Assembly (NCBI GenBank): GCA_910586225.1
Contig: CAJUIL010000001.1
Coordinates: 124,001 to 188,000, forward strand
Reading direction: 5' to 3'
Origin: an uncultured Eubacterium sp.
GTDB taxonomy: Bacteria; Bacillota; Clostridia; Lachnospirales; Lachnospiraceae
DNA: 64,000 bases
In this document: piece by piece, positions 1 to 9,581 of the stretch
Layout: each line of letters opens with the position of its first letter
How positions within the stretch are numbered: the first letter of the stretch is position 1
Notes under the pieces: model-generated
Database searches by the model: none
What the model was told of the DNA's origin: nothing
The model's input: only the letters and a program-made list of their open reading frames with translations
Translations under genes and position numbers: made by a program

Positions 1-1155
1 CGTATACTCTTCCTTCCCTCTTCTATTTATTTGTATGCGATCTATTTTCAGATACCCGCCTGCAAGAAAAAGACTCCAGACAGCATCCGCATCATGATCC
101 AGCTGGCTGTAGGCGACCTCTTCCTCTATCGTAACATTCCGAGTACCTCCGTTTAACAAGTCCTCCATTATTATTTTTATCTCTGCTCCGTTTTCCCGGA
201 TCAATTTTTCGATCAAACGATTCGAACTCGTATGCGCCCAATAAGGAGCAATCTTTTTCTCTGCCAGCAGGTTCAGGACAGACCATGGATTATAAATATG
301 CCCACAGCTGCCAAATTGAAATCCATCATACCATTGCTGCACTTCTGCTTTTTTATGCGACAGCCCATACTCCTCCAGAGCCAGAAAAACCTCTTCTTCT
401 GTAAATCCGAACGCGAATGCATATTTGGGGGATGTAACCGTGATCACCTTTAAATTATTTAAGTCCGAAAATATAGATTCCTTGCTTACTCTTGTGATCC
501 CGGTCAGTATCGCCCGCTCCAGATACGGATTTGTCTTAAACGACGAATGAAACAGGCTCCTTGTAAACAGAAGCATTTCTTCCCAATACCCCGCCAAATA
601 CGCTTCCTGCATCGGCGTATCATATTCATCCAACAAGATAATTACATTTTTACCATAATAACGGGCTAAATATCCAGACATTCTGTTTAAAGCGGCTGAA
701 GCAGCTGCATCGCTCATCGTATCTGAAATGCTGTTGAAGTATTCTTTCTCCTGCAAAGCCAATGTATCATGATCCAGCAAAAAACGATTCTGCATATACA
801 CACGTACAATTTCCTGGCAGATCATTTCCCTAGCAGTTGCAAAGCAGCTGCTTTTTATTCCGGCAAAGCTCAGATTTAATACTGGGTAGCTTCCCTGCAG
901 CCCTCTGAGCTTTTCTTCCTTCCAGATGCTCAGCCCGCGAAACAGCTCCCCTCGGCCAGCATAATTTACAGAAAAAAATTGTTCTGTCATACTCAGCGTA
1001 AGCGTTTTCCCAAAGCGTCTCGGACGGGTAATCAACGTCACTTTATCCCCATTCTCCCACCATTCCCGGATAAAATCTGTCTTATCTACGTAAAAGTAAT
1101 TACCTTCTATTATTTTTTCAAAGTTGTCCAACCCAACCGCGGCTGTCCGTGCCAA
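1..1155 (-). CDS. AAA-ATPase-like protein (AAA-ATPase_like / DUF1703 type), 3' end cut by window
   Basis: I translated this frame directly; it is open for 385 codons to base 1, so the C-terminus is missing. The start is TTG at 1155 with an AAGGAGGT site seven bases upstream. Residues 11-51 run NFEKII, FYVDKTDFI and RPRRFGKT, the Walker A-like loop of this family. VIILLDEYDTPM near residue 171 is the Walker B strand. Members usually end in a PD-(D/E)XK nuclease-like domain, which would lie outside the window. They are abundant in gut Clostridia and Bacteroides, often in many copies, and their role is unproven. The gene starts 15 bases after the stop of the pyruvyltransferase fusion, so it may be read from the same transcript. 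Confidence 0.85.
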   Translation of the reverse strand, partial: MARTAAVGLDNFEKIIEGNYFYVDKTDFIREWWENGDKVTLITRPRRFGKTLTLSMTEQFFSVNYAGRGELFRGLSIWKEEKLRGLQGSYPVLNLSFAGIKSSCFATAREMICQEIVRVYMQNRFLLDHDTLALQEKEYFNSISDTMSDAAASAALNRMSGYLARYYGKNVIILLDEYDTPMQEAYLAGYWEEMLLFTRSLFHSSFKTNPYLERAILTGITRVSKESIFSDLNNLKVITVTSPKYAFAFGFTEEEVFLALEEYGLSHKKAEVQQWYDGFQFGSCGHIYNPWSVLNLLAEKKIAPYWAHTSSNRLIEKLIRENGAEIKIIMEDLLNGGTRNVTIEEEVAYSQLDHDADAVWSLFLAGGYLKIDRIQINRRGKEEYT

Positions 1156-1170
1156 AGCAAGCACCTCCTT

Positions 1171-3513
1171 TTACCAGCTCAATAACACCCGTATCGCACA
1201 CATATAATAATAAATAACCGGAAGCGGGATTTTACGGAGCAGCTGCGGATGCTCTACCGAAAGCTTCCGGTTTGCAGCTGCAAGCGCGCCTGCCAGCCTG
1301 TGATTCCACCGCTTGTCCCGGTATTTAAAGGTTAAGGCGCGCTTTTGGCTAATGAGCACCTTCTCTGCAGACAGCGGAACTGAACAGATATCCCCCTGCC
1401 GCTGTGCCTGCTGCAGCATTCGAAGCGCTTTTTTGCTCCGAATGACGCATCCGGTATATTTTATTTTATGCTTTTTCATCTCTTTTAGCCAGACGTCTCC
1501 AAAGCTGATATCGGCAAGCTCCGCAAATTGGTCCTGACAGGAAAGGCAGCGCTTTTCAATAAAAAAATACGCGTTCTTATAAGCACAGATCGATCTTGTA
1601 TAGGAAAAGTCGGTTTTTGTACCGTCCGTATAATACAGGCTTGCGATACCGCGCCAATGTCCTCTGCGATAATACAGACGCTCCGCCTTCGCACGCGTAA
1701 TGTGCAGCTGATCCAGTGCAAGCTCCGTTGCTTCTTTTTTATGCGCACCGCTGCAAAAAAGCCCGATTTTTAAGACGACCTTTTCCCTCAGACTTTCCTC
1801 TTTTTCCAGTACCCCACAAAACGCCCGCATCATGCAAGGCGTCAGCACAACGGCAAGCCTGCCGTCAAATTCCCGCAGCTCATCCAAATGCGCCAGCATC
1901 GGAAAGCTTAAATAAACGCTGGAAGCCGCGTCGCGGATCTGTTCTTCTGTAACAGCAACATACGTCTGATACGTCAGCTCTCCGGTTTCCGCAAAAGCGG
2001 TCTTTACAACCCATGCACCGTCAATCTCATGATTTTTTAAAAGATTGCAGAGCAATGCCGTTACCATCCCGCCGGAGGCTGCAAAGCGGCGTATCTCGGC
2101 ATCCGCTGCATATCCCATCCGGCACTGGAGCGTCTTTCCCATATACCTTACAGGATTCCCCAGATCGATCGTATGATGCAGATATCTTCTTTTTTCTGTT
2201 TTTTTGGTTTTAATCTGATCTAATATTTTTACGATATGACGGATATTATTCCTAGAGCTTTTCTGTACTGCCGGCAGATGCTCCCGGATCTTACGGCGGA
2301 TCTCCTCTTGGTGCTTTTCGAAATGCTCAAAGTTCTCCCGGAGCCCCTGCGGACTGAGGCTGGAATAATCCGCCGCATATTCCCCCAGCCCGAACTGCTC
2401 CATGACCTCTGCGTACTTATGGCTCCATCCAACCAGCATGACTGGAACCTGCCTGGACAAAGCAAATACCATCGCATGAAAGCGCGACGCGACCAAAAGC
2501 TCGCAGCTTCCGATCATCTCCCGTATCTCCTCTGCTTCCATTTCCCGGCGCTCCCAGATCAGTCCATATGCTTCGTACAGCCTTGCCGGACGGCTTAGTC
2601 CTTGTGCTTTGCACAGCGCACGCTTTTTCATCTGCAGCCTGGCGTATGCTGCTGCAACTGCGTCGCCTGCCATCAGATCGTTATTGCGCGGATGCCTGGA
2701 ATGTATGCGCGCCGCGTTGGCAAACAAATACACCTGATAGCCGCGCCCAGTCAGATAACCAATAAAGTCCGCCATAACTGCGATATAATCAATCCCTGCT
2801 TTTTTACATCTGCGTTCTACCACAGAGCTTACCGAAAGCGCTACTGTATGCGAAATCCTGACTTTTGCGCACATCTTTCCCACACGCCGTTCCACGTCCG
2901 GCGCAGGCGGCATGGTAAAGGCTCCGTCTGCGTAAAACCTGACGCTGCGGATGCCGATAGCCTTTAAATGCGCATACGTATCCCGCCCGCGCGCCACAAC
3001 CAGCCGCATCCCAGGCAGAACCAGCCCGGCCAGAAAGCGGTTGTACGCATGATGGAACGGGCCGAGCGCCTGGGAATATTTAACGACCGGGACGCCAAGC
3101 AGCATCGGAACAGCTGCGCAGGCAAAGGCATACGTATTTAACAAAAATCCCCGGCTGTCTGAAAAGGAAATGCCAGCTTCGTCAATCACAAGGTCGGTAT
3201 TGCTATAGGCCCGCAGCATCGGCTCATGCAAAAGCAGCTGCTTTACACATGGACACCGGCTGAACAAGCGGTATGCGACTGCACAGGGGAATGCCAGAAG
3301 CAGTACACGCTGAGGCTGTGCCGGTACAACCGTAACAGCATCATGCGGACACTGACAGCGATCCTCGTCTGGGTAAACACTCATTAAATAAATATGCAGA
3401 CGGGAACCGTACGCTTCCTTTAGCTGACTGATGGAGCTTTGCAGCATAGCGGCTGCTCCTTTGTTTCCGCTGTAACTTGCGGCTGTAATAGCAACGGTGA
3501 CTTCTTTTTTCAT
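1171..3513 (-). CDS. Polysaccharide pyruvyl transferase fused to an FrhB/FdhB-like domain
   Basis: A 780-residue two-domain protein. Residues 1 to about 420 match the polysaccharide pyruvyl transferase family: an N-terminal GNKGAAAML motif, DLVIDEAGISF and a late SRFHAMVFALS motif. These enzymes move pyruvate from PEP onto sugars of cell-wall or exopolysaccharides. From about 445 to the end it resembles the coenzyme F420 hydrogenase/dehydrogenase beta subunit family: FAASGGMVTALL, VVLTPCMMRAF, GLFCSG and CLSCQDQFAELADISFGD. The N-terminal two-cluster ferredoxin part common in free-standing FrhB-like proteins is absent. A GGAG site precedes ATG 3513 and overlaps the end of the upstream gene. 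In glycan clusters the two domains usually occur as neighbouring genes. The FrhB-like half probably acts in redox or glycan modification, but its substrate cannot be told. Confidence 0.85.
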   Translation of the reverse strand: MKKEVTVAITAASYSGNKGAAAMLQSSISQLKEAYGSRLHIYLMSVYPDEDRCQCPHDAVTVVPAQPQRVLLLAFPCAVAYRLFSRCPCVKQLLLHEPMLRAYSNTDLVIDEAGISFSDSRGFLLNTYAFACAAVPMLLGVPVVKYSQALGPFHHAYNRFLAGLVLPGMRLVVARGRDTYAHLKAIGIRSVRFYADGAFTMPPAPDVERRVGKMCAKVRISHTVALSVSSVVERRCKKAGIDYIAVMADFIGYLTGRGYQVYLFANAARIHSRHPRNNDLMAGDAVAAAYARLQMKKRALCKAQGLSRPARLYEAYGLIWERREMEAEEIREMIGSCELLVASRFHAMVFALSRQVPVMLVGWSHKYAEVMEQFGLGEYAADYSSLSPQGLRENFEHFEKHQEEIRRKIREHLPAVQKSSRNNIRHIVKILDQIKTKKTEKRRYLHHTIDLGNPVRYMGKTLQCRMGYAADAEIRRFAASGGMVTALLCNLLKNHEIDGAWVVKTAFAETGELTYQTYVAVTEEQIRDAASSVYLSFPMLAHLDELREFDGRLAVVLTPCMMRAFCGVLEKEESLREKVVLKIGLFCSGAHKKEATELALDQLHITRAKAERLYYRRGHWRGIASLYYTDGTKTDFSYTRSICAYKNAYFFIEKRCLSCQDQFAELADISFGDVWLKEMKKHKIKYTGCVIRSKKALRMLQQAQRQGDICSVPLSAEKVLISQKRALTFKYRDKRWNHRLAGALAAANRKLSVEHPQLLRKIPLPVIYYYMCAIRVLLSW

Positions 3514-3528
3514 GATTTCTGGCTCCTT

Positions 3529-4563
3529 TCAGCGTTTTGATTCTCTTTCATCCGCCTTATCCCTCCCAAGCAGCTTCCCTCGCAGCAAATACGCGGCAAG
3601 ATCCCCTGCCACCGTCATAAGCCTGTGCAGCACACTCAAAACCACAATACGATCTCTGCCCATCACCGGAGCCGCCAAAAGTGTCAGCGCCATCTCCCGT
3701 ACACCAATGCCGCCCGGTGCGCCTGGTACAACAAAGCCGATCACCCAGGCAGCCACATACGACGCCGTCATCCAAAGCGCCTGCTGTACAGAAGGCGCGC
3801 CGCCCATAGACCAGTAACATAATACAAGCAAAAGCCCAAGCACCAGCAGCACAAAAGCATAGAGCAGCATAGATCGGAAAAAAGTCTTTGCGAAAACCCG
3901 CACCGTATACCGGCTGACCGTTCCTCGTTTTCCAATACGCACCTGCTTGCTCCTACGATTCCATACCAAGGCGAAAACTCCCGCCACCGTCACAAAGATC
4001 GCCGCAGCCACGATCACAAACAGACGTCCCAGACTCCCGTTTCCGTCCGCTGCTTCAAAATATTCCCGTACAAGCGGAAGCTGGCGCAGCGCAGCGCCAA
4101 ATGTGTCCTGCAGCCCCAAACAGCCAAAAAGCAGCCCTACCCCAAACGCAGCCAGCACAAGGCTTACCATCTCGCTGACGGAAGCAAGCGCAAGCTGCTT
4201 TTGCGACAGCTGCAGCCTTCCAGCAAATAAATTGCGTTCTACATAATGCATCACATTTCCTGGCAGGTATTTTCCAATATTCGCCTTTGCGTAAACACGC
4301 AGCGCTTCACGGCGGCTGCACCGTCTGCCTGCAAAAAATTCCAGCCAGAGGCACCATGCGAGCGCGGATACAAATACAGTTGCGGCCTTCGCTGCGGTGC
4401 CTGCCGCAAAGACAGGCAAAAACATCCTCCAGTCCGTAACCGGCAGCGAAGCGAAATCCGTACGAAACAGCGCAGCCAAAATAAAAAGAATGGATAATGC
4501 ACTCACTACATTACCCACAAATTTTACAACGGTTTTTTTATCTGCTGCCTGTCCCTTCAACAT
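3529..4563 (-). CDS. Lysylphosphatidylglycerol synthase TM-region / UPF0104 membrane protein
   Basis: A 344-residue protein with about eight hydrophobic segments and the family signature VPGAPGGIGVREMAL near residues 282-296. It matches the flippase-like transmembrane region of MprF and the stand-alone UPF0104 proteins found beside glycosyltransferases (AglD-like). No catalytic lysyltransferase domain is present, so it is more likely a lipid or lipid-linked sugar translocase than a lysyl-PG synthase. It lies 25 bases after the glycosyltransferase 2 gene and its stop overlaps the ribosome binding region of the pyruvyltransferase gene. This supports a joint role in making a membrane-anchored glycan. 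A GGAAGG site precedes ATG 4563. Confidence 0.8.
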   Translation of the reverse strand: MLKGQAADKKTVVKFVGNVVSALSILFILAALFRTDFASLPVTDWRMFLPVFAAGTAAKAATVFVSALAWCLWLEFFAGRRCSRREALRVYAKANIGKYLPGNVMHYVERNLFAGRLQLSQKQLALASVSEMVSLVLAAFGVGLLFGCLGLQDTFGAALRQLPLVREYFEAADGNGSLGRLFVIVAAAIFVTVAGVFALVWNRRSKQVRIGKRGTVSRYTVRVFAKTFFRSMLLYAFVLLVLGLLLVLCYWSMGGAPSVQQALWMTASYVAAWVIGFVVPGAPGGIGVREMALTLLAAPVMGRDRIVVLSVLHRLMTVAGDLAAYLLRGKLLGRDKADERESKR

Positions 4564-4588
4564 CCATACCCTTCCTGTCTCTTTTTGT

Positions 4589-5605
4589 CTATTGGCGGGC
4601 CTTTGCCTGCACTTGGCTGTCTGACTGCGTACTGCTGCCCTCCTGTACCCCGCCGTTTAGCTTTACTCCATCATAATCCATCCTGCGCACATGGTACTGC
4701 ACATCCTCCAGCACCTTCCGGTTGGACGCAATGACATCCGCCAAAAGCCCTGTAATAACCGTCTGAAATCCAAGCAGAAGCAGGACTGCCGCCAATATCA
4801 ACGACTGGATATGCCCGCTGCCGGCCCCATGAAAATAATAGACCAAAAACCGCGCGCCGACTGCCGCACCGCAAAGAAAGATCATACTGCCGAGCGTCAC
4901 AAAAAAACGCAGCGGCTTATACATCATCGAAACATGACCAAGCGTCAGGACAGACCGTTTAATATATCCAGCTGTGCTTTTCATAAGTCGGGACGGACGC
5001 AGCTCTTTGTTTGTACGCACTGGAACGGATTCCATCGCCATCCTCGTACGGCCTGCCTGTACGATCGTCTCCAGCGTATAGGTATAGTCATCCGTCACAT
5101 TCAAGCGCATGGCGGCTTGTCTGCTGTAGGCGCGAAAGCCGCTCGGAGCGTCTGGGATCTGCGTCTGGCTCGCCTTACGCACGATGTAGCTTCCAAAATG
5201 CTGCAGCTTTTTTTTCACAGGCGAAAAATCCGCTATCTCATCGATCGGACGCGCGCCGATCACGATATCCGATCTTCCCTCTAGGATCGGGCGGACAAGC
5301 TTTTCGATATCCGCTCCCTCGTATTGGTTGTCTGCGTCCGTATTTACAATAATGTCCGCCCCATTACGCAGACACGCGTCCAGTCCTGCCAGAAAGCCTT
5401 TAGCAAGACCGCGGTTAGACCGGAAATTTACGATATAATGCACGCCCCAGTCCTGCGCGATGCTTGCCGTCTCATCCTGGCTGCCGTCGTTGATAATCAG
5501 ATATTCGATCGTATCGATCCCGTCAATCTGCTTCGGCAGCGCATCCAGCGCCGTAGTCAGTGTTCCAGCTTCATTATAGCATGGAATCTGAATGATCAGC
5601 TTCAT
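4589..5605 (-). CDS. Family 2 glycosyltransferase (polyprenyl-phosphate sugar transferase type)
   Basis: The open frame extends further upstream, but the conserved fold begins at MKLIIQIPCYNEAGTL. I therefore place the start at ATG 5605, four bases after the stop of the ROK gene. The GT-A fold shows LIINDGSQDET and the DxD-type metal site IVNTDADNQY; PSGFRAYSRQA and YTLETI follow, as in dolichyl-phosphate mannose synthase-like enzymes. Two membrane helices close the 338-residue protein (FFVTLGSMIFLCG and SLILAAVLLLLGFQ). It probably charges undecaprenyl phosphate with a sugar for wall or teichoic-type glycan assembly. The sugar cannot be inferred. Confidence 0.88.
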   Translation of the reverse strand: MKLIIQIPCYNEAGTLTTALDALPKQIDGIDTIEYLIINDGSQDETASIAQDWGVHYIVNFRSNRGLAKGFLAGLDACLRNGADIIVNTDADNQYEGADIEKLVRPILEGRSDIVIGARPIDEIADFSPVKKKLQHFGSYIVRKASQTQIPDAPSGFRAYSRQAAMRLNVTDDYTYTLETIVQAGRTRMAMESVPVRTNKELRPSRLMKSTAGYIKRSVLTLGHVSMMYKPLRFFVTLGSMIFLCGAAVGARFLVYYFHGAGSGHIQSLILAAVLLLLGFQTVITGLLADVIASNRKVLEDVQYHVRRMDYDGVKLNGGVQEGSSTQSDSQVQAKARQ

Positions 5606-5609
5606 TGTC

Positions 5610-6554
5610 TTAGCTATTGCTGAGCAGCAGGTATACACAGCCATATACCCCGGCGTCATTGCCAAGCTCGGCCAGCGCAAAATCCGCATTGCGGCATGAG
5701 GTAAACGCCCGCTCTATGTAATATTTACGGATAACCTCTGTAATGATCGTACCTGCCTTGGACACGCCGCCGCCGATCACGAATACCTCCGGATCAACGA
5801 TGCTGGCTGCGTTTGCAAGCGCTGTTCCAAGAAGTTTGCCCATTTTTTCGACTACTTCAAGCGCGATCGTATCTCCCGCCTTCGCAGCATCGACAACCGT
5901 CTTGGCCGATATCTTTTCCATCCCGCGCAGAGAGCTTTCTCTTTCGTCTGCTGCCAGCGCCCGCTTTGCCAGACGTACAATCCCGGTTGCGGATGCATAC
6001 TGCTCCAGACAGCCCCGCTTACCGCAGCCGCAAGTCTCCGTCTCATTCTCATCTACAAAAATATGCCCGATCTCACCGCCGGCTCCATTCGATCCGTTAA
6101 TAATATGGCCGTCCATAATAATGCCGCCGCCGACTCCGGTTCCAAGCGTAACCATAATCACATTTTTATATCCCTTGCCACCGCCCTGCCACATTTCTCC
6201 AAGCGCTGCTACATTCGCATCATTGCCGACACGCACCAAAAGCCCTGTCTTTTCTCCCAGCTCCTTTGCCACATCTACGCGCTCCCAGCCAAGGTTCACA
6301 CAGCCTGTTACAACCGAATCCTGCACAACCGGGCCTGGTACGCCGATGCCGATGCCCTCCACATCATCCTTGGAAATGCCTTCCTGCACAAGCCTTCCTT
6401 CAATCACCGCTGCAACGTCGTCCAGAATCGAGCTGCCGTGGTTTTGTGTATTCGTCGGAATCTCCCATTTATCCAGCATATGGCCTGTCATCTCAAACAG
6501 GCTCATTTTAATCGTTGTGCCGCCAATGTCTACGCCAAATCCATATTTTTTCAT
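5610..6554 (-). CDS. ROK family glucokinase / sugar kinase
   Basis: A 314-residue kinase that phosphorylates glucose or a related hexose with ATP. It has the phosphate-1 motif GVDIGGTTIKMSLF, the GTGVGGGII phosphate-2 motif, and the ROK zinc signature around CGCGKRGCLEQYAS. IVDPEVFVIGGGVS lies near the end. Two ATGs lie close together; ATG 6554 has GGAGA six bases upstream, while ATG 6560 abuts it, so 6554 is preferred. It is the first gene of the glycan operon and sits behind a strong promoter. It may supply sugar phosphate for the glycosyltransferases or be the general glucokinase (glcK). Confidence 0.9.
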   Translation of the reverse strand: MKKYGFGVDIGGTTIKMSLFEMTGHMLDKWEIPTNTQNHGSSILDDVAAVIEGRLVQEGISKDDVEGIGIGVPGPVVQDSVVTGCVNLGWERVDVAKELGEKTGLLVRVGNDANVAALGEMWQGGGKGYKNVIMVTLGTGVGGGIIMDGHIINGSNGAGGEIGHIFVDENETETCGCGKRGCLEQYASATGIVRLAKRALAADERESSLRGMEKISAKTVVDAAKAGDTIALEVVEKMGKLLGTALANAASIVDPEVFVIGGGVSKAGTIITEVIRKYYIERAFTSCRNADFALAELGNDAGVYGCVYLLLSNS

Positions 6555-6603
6555 GCTCATTCTCCTTTTTCAATTCTTGTCGAAGTCTATCGTTATTTCT
6601 TTT

Positions 6604-6632
6604 AGTATAGGAGAAATTTTATGGCGTGTCAA
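6604..6632 (-). promoter_or_regulatory. SigA-type promoter of the ROK-glycan operon, with a nearby 0A-like box
   Basis: On the minus strand TTGACA (6627-6632), a 17-base spacer and TATACT (6604-6609). Transcription would start near 6597. A TGTCGAA sequence, the core of a Spo0A box, sits at 6578-6584 in the untranslated leader. This suggests control by Spo0A, but a 7-base match alone is weak. Confidence 0.75.
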
Positions 6633-6660
6633 TGTAGAATGTGCAAAGCCTATGTTATTT

Positions 6661-8091
6661 CTAACGCATCCATTCTTTGAGTATCCGGTTCACCATCCCC
6701 GGATCTGCCTTTCCCTGCATCGCCTTCATTGCCTGCCCGACCAAAAACCCGATCGCTTTTTGTTTCCCGTTTCTATAATCCGACACAGACTTCGGATTTT
6801 CCTCTATGACCTTTGCCAGCACCTCGCGCAGCTTTCTTTCATCCTGCACGTTTTTCAGACCTTTTTCTTCTATATAAACCTCTGGATCTATGCCGTTTCG
6901 GAACATCTCTTCAAAAACTTCCTTTGCGACGGTATTGCTGACTGTTCCGGAATCTGCGATACTGACCAGCTTTGCCAAATGCTCCGGCAGGATCGAAAGC
7001 TCATCTGGCTCCTGCCCGTTTTCTCTGAGCAGACGCATCGTCTCACCCATGAGCCAATTCGACACCTTTTTCGGCTTGCCGCACAAGCTTGCCGCTGCCT
7101 CAAATAAATCCGCCATCCTTTTTGAGCTGGTAATGATCCCTGCATCGTAATCCGGCAGTCCGTACTGCTTTTGATAGCGTTCGTACCGTGCGTCGCGAAG
7201 CTCTGGCTGTCTGGCGCGGATTTCCTCCAGCCATTCCTCGCTGATACGGACCGGTAGCAAATCTGGTTCTGGAAAATAACGGTAATCCTGCGCATCCTCC
7301 TTCGAGCGCATCGCGTAAGAGCACTCCCCTGCATCGTCCCAGCGCCTTGTTTCCTGAACGACCGTGCCGCCGGATTCCAAAATCCCGATCTGGCGGCTTC
7401 TTTCATTTGCGATCGCCCTTGTGACTGCTTTAAAGGAATTTAGGTTTTTCATCTCCGTACGTGTCCCGAATTGCTCCGTACCAGCCGGACGGACCGACAG
7501 GTTGACATCCGCACGCATCGAGCCTTCCTGAAGCTTACAGTCGGATGCGCCTAGATACTGAATGATCATACGCAGCTTTTCCAGATAGGCAATCACTTCC
7601 TCGGCGTTTCGCATATCCGGCTCAGACACAATCTCGATCAAGGGCACGCCTGCACGGTTGTAGTCAACGTAAGAAACATCCTCCCATTCGTCATGCACGA
7701 GCTTTCCGGCATCCTCCTCCATATGGATCTCATGAATGCCTATATCTTTTGCGCCGGACGGCGTTTCAATGCGGATCCTGCCGCTGCGGCAGATTGGCAG
7801 ATACAGCTGGGAGATCTGATAGTTCTGCGGATTGTCTGGATAAAAATAGTTTTTGCGGTCAAACCTGCATTCTCTGGTAATCTCACATCCGGTGGCAATA
7901 CCTACGGCTGCGGCATATTCCACAACTTGTCGGTTGAGCACCGGAAGCGTTCCCGGCAGGCCTGTGCAGACCGGGCACGTATGCGTATTCGGGCTTGCCC
8001 CAAATGCAGTCGGGCAGCCGCAAAATATCTTTGTTTTGGTTGCAAGCTCTACATGGACCTCCAGACCAATCACGGTTTCATATTGTTTCAT
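6661..8091 (-). CDS. gatB: Asp-tRNA(Asn)/Glu-tRNA(Gln) amidotransferase subunit B
   Basis: A 476-residue protein starting MKQYETVIGLEVHVEL, the invariant GatB opening. It also has CRFDRKNYFYPD, NRAGVPLIEIVSEPD and the C-terminal YqeY-like tail with KAIGFLVGQAMK. GatB phosphorylates mischarged Glu-tRNA(Gln) or Asp-tRNA(Asn) and transfers ammonia delivered from GatA. The ATG at 8091 overlaps the gatA stop (ATGA), so a longer upstream start is rejected. It is the last gene of gatCAB. No terminator was identified downstream before the ROK promoter. Confidence 0.97.
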   Translation of the reverse strand: MKQYETVIGLEVHVELATKTKIFCGCPTAFGASPNTHTCPVCTGLPGTLPVLNRQVVEYAAAVGIATGCEITRECRFDRKNYFYPDNPQNYQISQLYLPICRSGRIRIETPSGAKDIGIHEIHMEEDAGKLVHDEWEDVSYVDYNRAGVPLIEIVSEPDMRNAEEVIAYLEKLRMIIQYLGASDCKLQEGSMRADVNLSVRPAGTEQFGTRTEMKNLNSFKAVTRAIANERSRQIGILESGGTVVQETRRWDDAGECSYAMRSKEDAQDYRYFPEPDLLPVRISEEWLEEIRARQPELRDARYERYQKQYGLPDYDAGIITSSKRMADLFEAAASLCGKPKKVSNWLMGETMRLLRENGQEPDELSILPEHLAKLVSIADSGTVSNTVAKEVFEEMFRNGIDPEVYIEEKGLKNVQDERKLREVLAKVIEENPKSVSDYRNGKQKAIGFLVGQAMKAMQGKADPGMVNRILKEWMR

Positions 8092-9569
8092 GATACTGCC
8101 GCTCCTCTCTGCTTTGCATACGGGCATCTTACATAATCTCTTGTCCGCTCATACGCGTAGGCCGCACGAATGATCTTTTTTTCCTGAAAACAATCGCCGA
8201 TCAGCTGCATCCCGATCGGAAGCCCCCCAGCGTCCGTCCCGACCGGAACGCAAATAGCGGGAAGCCCTGCCAGATTGACTGACACCGTATAAATATCGCT
8301 AAGATACATCTGCAGCGGGTCCTGCAGGCTCCTGCCAAGCAGCGGCGCTGTCGCAGGAGCCGCCGGGCCTAAGATCACGTCATAAGAAGCAAACGCCTTG
8401 TCAAACGCCTGTTTGATCAGAGCCTTTGTGCGCAGCGCTTTTAAATAATAGGCATCATAATAACCCGAACTCAGCACAAAGGAACCGAGCATCACCCGCC
8501 TTTTGACTTCTGCCCCGAAGCCCTGCGAGCGGGTCTTTTTGTACATATCGTGAAGCCCCTCGTACTGATCTGTTCGAAATCCGTATTTTACGCCGTCAAA
8601 CCGCTCCAGATTTGCGCTTGCCTGTGCACAGGCAATGACATAATATGCCGGAACCGCGTATTCCACAAGACTTAGGTCAAATTGCTCAACTGCCGCGCCC
8701 TTTTCCTGCAATACGTCCGCTGCCTGTAAAATCGCCTTTTTGATATCCTCATCCAGCCCTTCGCCAAAATAATCACGCGGAATGCCGATCTTCATTCCTC
8801 GAACATCATCGATCAGCGCTGCCGTAAAATCGGTATCGGTTCTTTTTAACGAAGTAGCGTCCTTTGGATCCTGTGCAGCGATCACCTCCAGTACAGCCGC
8901 ACAGTCGGACACATCCTTTGCAACCGGGCCGATCTGGTCTAACGACGAGCCATACGCCACCAGACCATAGCGGGAGACGGTGCCATATGTCGGCTTTATG
9001 CCTGTCACGCCGCAAAACGCGCTCGGCTGGCGGATCGAGCCGCCCGTATCGGAACCGAGCGCATACGTACATTCCTCGGCCGCAACTGCCGCACACGAGC
9101 CGCCGGAGGACCCTCCCGGCACATACTCCGGATTCCATGGATTTTTTGTCGGCCCATAAAAAGAAGTTTCTGTTGTAGAGCCCATCGCAAACTCGTCCAT
9201 ATTTGTCTTGCCAACGATCACCGCTCCCGCCTGCCGCAGCCGTTCTACCGCCGTCGCCGTATACGGCGGCAGAAAATCTGCCAGCATTTTCGACCCGCAG
9301 GTCGTAGGAAGCCCCTGAATACACAAGTTATCCTTTACCGCCACTGGAACACCAGCCAGCGGACTTTTGCAAGCTCCCGCATCGATCTGTTTTTGTATTT
9401 CCCGCGCCTGTCTGCGCGCGCCTTCCTCGTCCACGGTAAGAAAGCTGTGGATATCCGGCTCCTTGCTCCGTATCTGGAAAAGCGCGTCCTCCACGGCCTC
9501 CTGCACAGACAATTCTCTTGCACACAGCTTTTTTCCAAGCTCCAGTGCGGTCAGGCTCATAAAACTCAT
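8088..9569 (-). CDS. gatA: Asp-tRNA(Asn)/Glu-tRNA(Gln) amidotransferase subunit A
   Basis: A 493-residue amidase-signature enzyme that releases ammonia from glutamine for tRNA transamidation. The Ser-cisSer-Lys triad is visible: the Lys in GVPVAVKDN, the cis-Ser in PGGSSGGS and the nucleophile in SDTGGSIRQPS. Length is normal for the family. GGAGG lies six bases before ATG 9569. It follows gatC after 12 bases and overlaps gatB by four bases, which implies translational coupling. Confidence 0.97.
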   Translation of the reverse strand: MSFMSLTALELGKKLCARELSVQEAVEDALFQIRSKEPDIHSFLTVDEEGARRQAREIQKQIDAGACKSPLAGVPVAVKDNLCIQGLPTTCGSKMLADFLPPYTATAVERLRQAGAVIVGKTNMDEFAMGSTTETSFYGPTKNPWNPEYVPGGSSGGSCAAVAAEECTYALGSDTGGSIRQPSAFCGVTGIKPTYGTVSRYGLVAYGSSLDQIGPVAKDVSDCAAVLEVIAAQDPKDATSLKRTDTDFTAALIDDVRGMKIGIPRDYFGEGLDEDIKKAILQAADVLQEKGAAVEQFDLSLVEYAVPAYYVIACAQASANLERFDGVKYGFRTDQYEGLHDMYKKTRSQGFGAEVKRRVMLGSFVLSSGYYDAYYLKALRTKALIKQAFDKAFASYDVILGPAAPATAPLLGRSLQDPLQMYLSDIYTVSVNLAGLPAICVPVGTDAGGLPIGMQLIGDCFQEKKIIRAAYAYERTRDYVRCPYAKQRGAAVS

Positions 9570-9581
9570 AACGCTCCTCCT

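Noticed and set aside
5743..7107. A 454-codon plus-strand open frame
   Set aside because: It lies antisense to the ROK kinase and gatB, has biased low-complexity composition and no family features.
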